From assembly GCA_964597315.1 (NCBI GenBank), contig CAZQXD010000023.1, positions 1 to 60,791 on the forward strand: a stretch of DNA of 60,791 nucleotides. The letters run 5' to 3'. A program made the position numbers and the translations under genes. Of this stretch, positions 34,417 through 40,091 are shown piece after piece; position 1 is the first letter of the stretch; each line of letters begins with the position of its first letter. Source of the stretch: CAZQXD01 sp964597315. Lineage in GTDB: Bacteria; Pseudomonadota; Gammaproteobacteria; Competibacterales; Competibacteraceae. The notes below the pieces were generated by a model. That model was not told the DNA's origin. It worked only from the letters and a program-made list of their open reading frames with translations, and did not search any database.

Positions 34417-35292
34417 ATGCCCGCCAAGCCGACAGCGTGCGGTCTTGGCCCGGGGCCGGTTCCGGCACGAGCCGGAATCGGTCTGCGGGGCGAGCACTAT
34501 CGCGATGTGCTGGAACGCCTCCCCGCTACCGGCTGGCTGGAGGTACACAGCGAAAATTATTTCGGGGACGGGGGCAAGCCCCTGTACTATCTAGAGCGCA
34601 TCCGCGCCCATTACCCCCTGAGCCTGCACGGGGTAGGGCTGTCCATTGGCGGCGTCGACCCTCTCAATACCGATCACTTAGATAAGCTCAAGGCCCTGAT
34701 CGAGCGGTTTCAGCCGGATCTGGTCTCGGAACATTTGTGTTGGGGTGCGGTGGGCGGGATACACCTGAACGACCTGCTGCCCCTGCCTTACACCCAGGAA
34801 GCCCTGGAGCATATGGTGGAGCGGGTGAGCCAGGTGCAGGACTACCTGGGTCGAGAGATCCTCATGGAGAACGTCTCCAGTTATCTGGAGTACGAGGACT
34901 CGGCCATTCCCGAATGGGAGTTCATCAGCGAATTGGCCCGGCGTTCCGGCTGTGGCCTACTGCTGGATGTGAACAACATCTACGTCAATGCCCGCAACCA
35001 CGGCTTCGATCCCCAAGTGTTCGTGGACGCCGTGCCCCCGGAGCGGGTGCGGGAGATTCACCTGGCGGGCTTCACGGTCAACCGTTTCGACGATAGCGAA
35101 ATCCTTATCGATACCCATAACCAGCCGGTGTGCCTGGCAGTATGGGACCTTTACCGCTGTGCCGTGGAGCGGCTGGGTCCGGTGCCCACCCTGATCGAAT
35201 GGGACACCGATCTCCCCCCCCTGGATACGCTGCTGGCCGAGGCCCGGCGGGCCGATGCCATTCTGGAGGCCACCCGTGAACGGGTTGCGTGA
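34417..35292 (+). CDS. bufB: MNIO-family peptide-modifying enzyme (DUF692, BufB)
   Basis: A 291-residue multinuclear non-heme iron oxidase, TIM-barrel fold. Metal-binding segments in order: LHGVGLSIGG, SEHLCWG, MENVSSYLEY, LLDVNNIYVNARNHG, EIHLAGF, IDTHNQPV and EWDTDLPPLD. In bufferin systems this enzyme oxidises precursor cysteines together with BufC. The ATG at 34417, 10 bases after bufA, gives the normal family length; an in-frame extension back to 34237 would read through bufA in another frame and is Pro/Arg-rich, so I reject it. Confidence 0.93.
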   Translation: MPAKPTACGLGPGPVPARAGIGLRGEHYRDVLERLPATGWLEVHSENYFGDGGKPLYYLERIRAHYPLSLHGVGLSIGGVDPLNTDHLDKLKALIERFQPDLVSEHLCWGAVGGIHLNDLLPLPYTQEALEHMVERVSQVQDYLGREILMENVSSYLEYEDSAIPEWEFISELARRSGCGLLLDVNNIYVNARNHGFDPQVFVDAVPPERVREIHLAGFTVNRFDDSEILIDTHNQPVCLAVWDLYRCAVERLGPVPTLIEWDTDLPPLDTLLAEARRADAILEATRERVA

Positions 35293-36046
35293 ACTGCAAG
35301 AGGGCTTTTTCCAGGCTATGGTCAGCGGCGGCGACAGCCACTTCGGTAGCCGTATCCGCGCCAATGGCCTGAGCGGTGATCGACGCCTGCAAGTCTATCG
35401 CAATAACAGCCGCACCAGCCTGACTGGGGCGCTGGCGGCGGTTTATCCGGCCCTGCGCTCCCTGGTGGGGGAGGGGTTTTTTGAGTTTATGGCCGCCCGC
35501 TACCTGGCGGCCCATCCGTCCCGATCCGGTAACCTCCATGATTTGGGAGGCCAGATGGCGGTGTTTCTACAGGCTTTCGAACCGACGGCCGGACTGCCCT
35601 ACCTGCCCGATGTGGCGCGCCTGGAATGGGCCTGGCACCGGGTATTCCATGCCGCCTTCCATGACGCCCTGGACCCGACGCGATTGGCCGATGTGGCCGA
35701 GGAAAACTACGACACCTTGCGCTTTTGCGTTCACCCGGCGGCCCGGTTGCTGCATTCCCCCTATCCGGTGCTACGGATCTGGGAGGTGAACCTACCAGGT
35801 TTCGAGGGCGACCAGAGCGTGAATCTGGACCAGGGCGGCGACCGGCTGCTGGTGATCCGCCGCCGCCTGGAGGTGGAAATCGAGCGGTTAGCGCCCGGGG
35901 ATTATGCCCTGGCGTCGGCCCTAGCCGCTGGCGAGAATTTCACGGCGGCCTGCGAACAGGCCCTGGCGGCGCAGCCGGATTTGGACCTGGGGGTTGCGTT
36001 CGGTGGCCTGCTGGCCGGGGGCGCCCTGGTGGATTTCACCCTCTGA
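35276..36046 (+). CDS. bufC: DUF2063 partner protein (BufC)
   Basis: A 256-residue protein with the DUF2063 N-terminal signature: LRELQEGFFQAM, then RLQVYRNNSRTSLTGALAAVYPAL at about 46-69, and ARLEWAWHRVFHA at about 115-127. In MNIO pathways this partner presents the precursor to the iron enzyme. I chose the GTG at 35276 because GGAGG (35265-35269) sits 6 bases before it; this overlaps the bufB end by 17 bases. An ATG at 35255 lacks such a site. Confidence 0.9.
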   Translation: MNGLRELQEGFFQAMVSGGDSHFGSRIRANGLSGDRRLQVYRNNSRTSLTGALAAVYPALRSLVGEGFFEFMAARYLAAHPSRSGNLHDLGGQMAVFLQAFEPTAGLPYLPDVARLEWAWHRVFHAAFHDALDPTRLADVAEENYDTLRFCVHPAARLLHSPYPVLRIWEVNLPGFEGDQSVNLDQGGDRLLVIRRRLEVEIERLAPGDYALASALAAGENFTAACEQALAAQPDLDLGVAFGGLLAGGALVDFTL

Positions 36047-36065
36047 GTGGCATGAGTCGGCGACC

Positions 36066-36623
36066 ATGGGCATGGCGAGGGTCGGTGACAGTGGGGGCGC
36101 GGCTACTGCCTCGTATCTAGAGGTGCCGGAACAGGCCGAACTGGAGCAGCTCATGCAGATTGTGCTGTTCACCGAGGCGGATTCCCGGGCCTTGCGGCGG
36201 ATCGGCGCGATTCTGGTGGAGCAGACCGACGACTATCTGGAGGTCTTGTTAGGACTGCTGGCGGCTAGCCCTGGTCTGCAAGCCTCCCTTATGGGTCCCT
36301 CTGGCCGACTGCCGGCGGAGGCCCTGATCGCCCTGCGGGCCGGGTTTCGGCGCTGGGTGCTGGACACCTGCTATCATCCCTACGACCGGGACTGGATGCG
36401 GCGGCTTTACGCCCTGGCCGGTCAGGGCGAGCCGGTGGCCTTGCCTGGATTCCGTTGCGTCAACACCTTTGTCCTCCCCCTGATCGTGACCTTGCGGCCC
36501 TTTCTGGGGAACGGCGGATTCAGCTCAAATGAGCAAGACAGCTTAGAACGGGCCTGGACTAAATCATTGATCCTGCAAGCCACGTTGTTGGCCCGAGGCT
36601 ATGTGCGCGACGGGGCTTGGTGA
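36066..36623 (+). CDS. protoglobin-like protein without the heme-ligand histidine
   Basis: A 185-residue all-helical protein whose layout follows archaeal/bacterial protoglobins: VLFTEADSRALRRIG, then FRRWVLDTCYHPYDRDWMRRLY, then VLPLIVTLRPFLGNGGFS and the closing AWTKSLILQATLLARGYVRDGAW. In family members the middle helix runs into an EIGLRHH-type segment holding the proximal heme His; here it reads YALAGQGEPVAL, with about 13 residues missing and no His. The distal Trp-Tyr pair of Methanosarcina protoglobin is also absent. It lies 19 bases after bufC in the same direction and overlaps the tus end by 25 bases. Probably a non-heme derivative of the fold; role unknown, perhaps in bufferin maturation or sensing. 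Confidence 0.75.
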   Translation: MGMARVGDSGGAATASYLEVPEQAELEQLMQIVLFTEADSRALRRIGAILVEQTDDYLEVLLGLLAASPGLQASLMGPSGRLPAEALIALRAGFRRWVLDTCYHPYDRDWMRRLYALAGQGEPVALPGFRCVNTFVLPLIVTLRPFLGNGGFSSNEQDSLERAWTKSLILQATLLARGYVRDGAW

Positions 36624-37513
36624 GAGGGCAGGCGAAACGGTTCCCGGTAGCGATGAACCCGAATGGAGGCTAGGAAAGGCGTTTCCTCGATGCGCACATC
36701 AGAGCGTTGCAGTCGCGGACTTCCGGCAGGTTCGGTGCCGATAGGCACGAAATCCGGCAGTGTCTGGCCCGGTTGCAAGGCCACCAGGATCGGCAAGGGC
36801 GCCTGAACCAACCGCCGCTCCACGCCGTTTACCGGTCGCTCATGGACCACATTCGCCCGCAGATGAGGGCAGACGCCACGAATCCGGGCCAATACTTCCA
36901 TTTCGGGAACGCTGGCGAGTTTTTGTAGTTCTAGTTGGACCTGGGGCGTCTCCCGGCGCCGCTCCAAAAGTCTTCGGGCCTCGGCCACAGTGGTGCGCTG
37001 GATGGTGCGGCCCTGTCGAGACCAGGTAAAACCGATCTTCGTTGGACGATCTTCCAGCATCGGCACATGGCGGTAGGCTTGCTTGAGGTTGAGCCGCGCC
37101 GCTCCCAATCGCTGCATGGCCTGGGCGACTTCCTCGTTTCGCTTGTACAGATCGGCCAGAATGGCGTTGGCCTGGGCTTTATTTAGATTTTTTAACGACA
37201 ATACCGCAGCCTTGAACATGTCCTTGGCGGCGTGGCAGCGGTGGGCGGCTTCCAACGTGTCGGGGCTGGCCCCCACCACGCCGGGGCAGGATATGGTTTC
37301 CCGGCCGTCCTGGCCGTCCTCGTACCACAGGGCATGATACAAATGCACGGCCTTATGGCGCATATCCAGGCCATCCTGTATCTCCTGATCGGTGCGGGAG
37401 ACCCAGGCCGGCAGCCGGGTATCGGCCCGCACGGCTTTGCAGAGGTCATTGATGCCGACCAGCAGGGCCTCGAAGGATTCCAGCAGAGTAATACGTAACG
37501 CGGTGCTTTCCAT
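36599..37513 (-). CDS. tus: Tus-like replication terminus site-binding protein
   Basis: A 304-residue protein whose segment order matches E. coli Tus: CPGVV followed by a long helix; RLGAARLNLKQAYRHVPML; PTKIGFTWSRQ (Tus LRFGWANK region); an ELQKLASVPEMEVLARIR strand (Tus ALPQNAKLKIKRPV); RRLVQAPLPILVAL (Tus HACPTPLIALI); and a C-terminal RVHRY. Tus binds Ter sites and stops forks from one direction. Overall identity looks low, so this is a distant homologue and DNA specificity could differ. It follows the RES toxin gene on the same strand after 173 bases. Tus outside enteric and Vibrio-type chromosomes is often plasmid-linked, hinting at transfer. Confidence 0.72.
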   Translation of the reverse strand: MESTALRITLLESFEALLVGINDLCKAVRADTRLPAWVSRTDQEIQDGLDMRHKAVHLYHALWYEDGQDGRETISCPGVVGASPDTLEAAHRCHAAKDMFKAAVLSLKNLNKAQANAILADLYKRNEEVAQAMQRLGAARLNLKQAYRHVPMLEDRPTKIGFTWSRQGRTIQRTTVAEARRLLERRRETPQVQLELQKLASVPEMEVLARIRGVCPHLRANVVHERPVNGVERRLVQAPLPILVALQPGQTLPDFVPIGTEPAGSPRLQRSDVRIEETPFLASIRVHRYREPFRLPSHQAPSRT

Positions 37514-37541
37514 CCAAGTCTCTCAGATTCGGAGTCATGGC

Positions 37542-37669
37542 TTTTATATCATCGTCTTGTTCGGGTCACTATTGGGGTTAACCTTGGGCGGTGTGGGGCC
37601 ATAGCCGCAGCGGACAGCCGGACCCTCTTATATCCTGATTTTATATCATCATCTTTGTGTAAATTTACA
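37542..37669. promoter_or_regulatory. direct repeats and palindrome in the tus leader
   Basis: TTTTATATCATCGTCTTG (37542-37559) recurs as TTTTATATCATCATCTTTG (37639-37657), with a further TTATATC at 37628. A perfect 12-bp palindrome TGTAAATTTACA follows at 37658-37669. On the minus strand it holds TTGTAA, the core of enteric Ter sites, but the rest of the Ter consensus does not match. These are candidate Tus or promoter-control sites. Confidence 0.4.
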
Positions 37670-37686
37670 AGAGTGCTATCGGGGCG

Positions 37687-38295
37687 CTACATAATTCCCC
37701 AGTCGAAGACCTCCAGCAAAGCATGCAGCACCTCGTCACTATGGATCAGGGTGGAGAGCAATTGATACTCGATAGTCCGCTCCGGGTGCTCGAACAGAGC
37801 CAGACAGGGGCTTAGCAGGTGGTGCCGGGACGGATAGAGAATGCCGTCCAGACCCGCGTCAAAAAGATGATCCGCCCAATGAGGGCCGAATTCATAGGGC
37901 TGCGGCCCACCCTGGTATTCGGCGAAAATCCGGGCATCCAGGCCGTAACGGGCCAGTTGGGGCGCTGTGAAGTTGGCTACGGTGAGCGGCTCTTTGATGC
38001 TGAGCCGGTACAGTCCCTGATTGGCTAGGTAGGCCGAGGGCACGATCCGCAAATGGGGTTCCAACTCGGCGGCGTTGCGACAAATGCTTTCGGCCAGTAC
38101 GCCCACCACGGTCCGGGCGCAGTACAGGGTGCCGAAACGCTGGCTATGGGCGTTGAAGCGGCTACCCGGCTGGCGGTCGAAATACAGGGGGGCGTCATGG
38201 CAGGTCGATGTCACCCGTAACCAGTCACTGCCGGCCGCCAGGGGCATAACGGGGAGCCGCTCCCGGGTATCCTCCGCCCTGGGCCGACGGCTCAT
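37687..38295 (-). CDS. RES-domain toxin-like protein
   Basis: A 202-residue protein with RES family features: WLRVTSTCHDAPLYFDRQPGSRFN (pieces near residues 25-48), LYCARTVVGVLAESICRN, ILYPSRHHLLSPCLALFE, and a C-terminal FDWGI. RES proteins are NAD+-degrading toxins paired with an Xre/MbcA-type antitoxin. Its ATG overlaps the upstream gene stop (ATGA), a typical antitoxin-toxin arrangement. The conserved Arg, Tyr and Ser cannot be assigned without alignment, so activity is inferred from the family. Confidence 0.83.
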   Translation of the reverse strand: MSRRPRAEDTRERLPVMPLAAGSDWLRVTSTCHDAPLYFDRQPGSRFNAHSQRFGTLYCARTVVGVLAESICRNAAELEPHLRIVPSAYLANQGLYRLSIKEPLTVANFTAPQLARYGLDARIFAEYQGGPQPYEFGPHWADHLFDAGLDGILYPSRHHLLSPCLALFEHPERTIEYQLLSTLIHSDEVLHALLEVFDWGIM

Positions 38296-38915
38296 GCTGC
38301 CGTGTGTTGCAGATACCGTCGCGCCAGGTTTACCACCTCGGCCCGGGCCGCAGTCTCCCCGGTCCGCAGCCGATCAAGGGGCGTCGGCGAGGCGCCCCCA
38401 TTGCTGGGCGTCAGGAAAAACCGCGCGGCGCCCCGCGCTTCGATGTCCGGGGGGAGGGCTTTTAGGGCTTCCACCAGCCCAGGCAGTATCCGGCCCTCGG
38501 GGGTGAACTGCCAGACTGGAAAACGTAATTGCCCGCCCCATTTGTAGGCCAGTATCCGCCCCCGCTGTACGGCTTTATGGACAGCCTCGGTCCGGGCGCC
38601 TAGCAACTGGGCGGCCTCATGTATGCCATAGACGCCCCCATGGGCATCGATCATCTCCACGAAACGCTGGGCGCCCTTGAGCCGCAGCCGGGCCAGCCGT
38701 CCGGCGCGAGAGGGTTCGTTTTCCAGCGCCTGATCGGCCAGCGCCGCCAGCAACTGGGCGTCGCTGACCTGGGCCAGGACCGTCAGGTGTTCGGGGCCGA
38801 GTTCATTGAGCTTCCGGGCCACGGTCAATGCCGCCCGCTGCATCAGACCTTCGGCTTCCCGCCGTACATGCTGGCTGATATCACTCAATTCGGTCCCAAG
38901 ATCGAAACGGTTCAT
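38292..38915 (-). CDS. antitoxin partner of the RES protein
   Basis: A 207-residue protein directly before the RES gene (4-base overlap). Its C-terminal third (PTPLDRLRTGETAARAEVVNLARRYL) looks like the toxin-binding end of Xre/MbcA/ParS antitoxins. The middle (GGVYGIHEAAQLLGARTEAVHKAVQRGRILAYKW, near 110-145) looks like an excisionase/MerR-type helix-turn-helix rather than the usual Xre one. ATG at 38915 chosen over a TTG at 38948 that lies inside the operator-like repeats. A large N-terminal helical region (1-90) has no assigned role. Confidence 0.75.
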   Translation of the reverse strand: MNRFDLGTELSDISQHVRREAEGLMQRAALTVARKLNELGPEHLTVLAQVSDAQLLAALADQALENEPSRAGRLARLRLKGAQRFVEMIDAHGGVYGIHEAAQLLGARTEAVHKAVQRGRILAYKWGGQLRFPVWQFTPEGRILPGLVEALKALPPDIEARGAARFFLTPSNGGASPTPLDRLRTGETAARAEVVNLARRYLQHTAA

Positions 38916-38940
38916 GATGGGCTCGCTTGCGGTTTCCAGA

Positions 38941-38987
38941 TTGTCCAAAGTATAGACCTATAGTCTATCAATAGACAGTTTGGACAA
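38941..38987. promoter_or_regulatory. operator-like nested inverted repeats upstream of the RES pair
   Basis: TTGTCCAAA (38941-38949) is matched by TTTGGACAA (38979-38987), a perfect 9-bp inverted repeat. Nested inside are TAGAC (38953-38957) and GTCTA (38963-38967), plus another ATAGACA. This fits an autoregulated toxin-antitoxin promoter bound by the antitoxin HTH. Confidence 0.6.
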
Positions 38988-39070
38988 AGCATCGGCATGG
39001 CCGGGCGCTGGATTTCCGGTCCCCTTTACAACCGCTTCGGGTTGCCTACACTTATCACACGTAGAAAAAC

Positions 39071-39097
39071 CTTATATGCGTGAATCAGTTATATAAG
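39071..39097. promoter_or_regulatory. inverted repeat upstream of nap operon
   Basis: CTTATAT (39071-39077) and ATATAAG (39091-39097) form a perfect 7-bp repeat 13 bases apart, 44 bases before napE. It does not match the FNR consensus or the NarP 7-2-7 pattern, so the binder is unknown; it could also simply frame the core promoter. Confidence 0.35.
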
Positions 39098-39140
39098 AGA
39101 GTCGCTAATATACGCGGCCTTAGCCGCCCCAAGGAGCGAT

Positions 39141-39311
39141 ATGGATACCACCACCACCGATACCCGGGAAAAACGGCGGGAATTACTCACATTCCTGTTT
39201 CTGACCGTGGTGCTGGCCCCGGTTTTGGCCGTGCTGATCGTGGGCGGCTATGGGTTCCTGGTCTGGATCTTCCAGATGATCGCCGGGCCGCCGGGACCGC
39301 CGGGAGCCTGA
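39141..39311 (+). CDS. napE: periplasmic nitrate reductase accessory protein NapE
   Basis: A 56-residue single-pass membrane protein: a hydrophilic N-terminus (MDTTTTDTREKRRELL), a hydrophobic segment TFLFLTVVLAPVLAVLIVGG, then GFLVWIFQMI and a Gly/Pro tail. This is the NapE pattern, and napF follows after one base. AAGGAG (39131-39136) precedes the ATG by 4 bases. The function of NapE in the Nap complex is not well defined. Confidence 0.88.
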   Translation: MDTTTTDTREKRRELLTFLFLTVVLAPVLAVLIVGGYGFLVWIFQMIAGPPGPPGA

Positions 39312-39312
39312 T

Positions 39313-39801
39313 ATGACCCATGCCGTCGACCCTACCCGGCGCGCCCTGCTGACCGGGCGTTGGCGCGGTCCGCCCCCGACGCGCCCCCCTTGGAGCCTGG
39401 CCGAAGACCGGTTCACCGTCGGCTGCACCCGCTGCAATGCTTGTCTGGACGCCTGCCCTGAGGGGATTCTAGTCCCAGGCCCGGGAGGTTTTCCCACGGT
39501 GGACTTCCGCCGGGGTGAATGTACGTTCTGCCGGGCTTGCGCCGATGCCTGCCCGGCAACCCTGTTCAATCCGGTCACCGAGCCTCCCTGGACGCTGAGG
39601 GCCACCATCGGCGATGGCTGTCTGGCCCGCCAGGGCGTGGTCTGCCAGAGCTGCGGGGAGGTGTGCGAAGCGGGAGCCATCCGCTTTCGCCCGCGCCTGG
39701 GCGGCCCGTCCCTGCCTGCCCTGGAGCTGGACGCCTGTACCGGTTGTGGGGCCTGCGTGAGGGGCTGTCCGACCCAGGCCATAACAGTGGCCGCTCCATG
39801 A
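39313..39801 (+). CDS. napF: ferredoxin-type protein NapF
   Basis: A 162-residue cytosolic iron-sulfur protein with four cysteine groups: CTRCNACLDACPEG, CTFCRACADACP, CQSCGEVCEAG and CTGCGACVRGCP. NapF assists maturation of NapA before Tat export. A short N-terminal stretch (RRALLTGRW) is typical of the family. The stop overlaps the napD start (ATGA). Confidence 0.93.
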   Translation: MTHAVDPTRRALLTGRWRGPPPTRPPWSLAEDRFTVGCTRCNACLDACPEGILVPGPGGFPTVDFRRGECTFCRACADACPATLFNPVTEPPWTLRATIGDGCLARQGVVCQSCGEVCEAGAIRFRPRLGGPSLPALELDACTGCGACVRGCPTQAITVAAP

Positions 39802-40091
39802 CTATTCAACAGGATTCCATTCATATCTGCGGTTTGGTGGTCTACGCCCGGCCGGAGCACACCCAGCGGGTGGCCGCAGCCCTGGCCGAGCAACCTGGCC
39901 TTGAAGTCCACGCCGTGGATGGCGCCGGCAAGCTGGTGGTGACCCTGGAAGCCCAGGGGGACGCCGCCGTGCTGGACGCCATCGAGACCATCAACGGGAC
40001 CGACGGGGTGCTGACCGCCAACCTCGTCTATCAACATAGCGAGAGCGCCGAGGCGCTCCGGGAGGAGTTCGATGAAGACCACGCGCCGTGA
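39798..40091 (+). CDS. napD: NapA signal-peptide chaperone NapD
   Basis: A 97-residue ferredoxin-like-fold chaperone that binds the NapA Tat signal. It begins SIHICGLVVYARPEHTQRVAAALA and contains GAGKLVVTLEAQGDAAVLDAIETINGTDGVLTANLVYQH (shown as family pieces), the standard NapD layout. It starts at the ATG overlapping the napF stop; longer upstream reading is inside napF. It overlaps napA by 20 bases. Confidence 0.93.
   Translation: MTIQQDSIHICGLVVYARPEHTQRVAAALAEQPGLEVHAVDGAGKLVVTLEAQGDAAVLDAIETINGTDGVLTANLVYQHSESAEALREEFDEDHAP

Noticed and set aside
37657..37673. A true enteric Ter site in the tus leader
   Set aside because: Only the TTGTAA core matches; the conserved G at position 6 and flanking bases do not, so it is listed only as a candidate control site.
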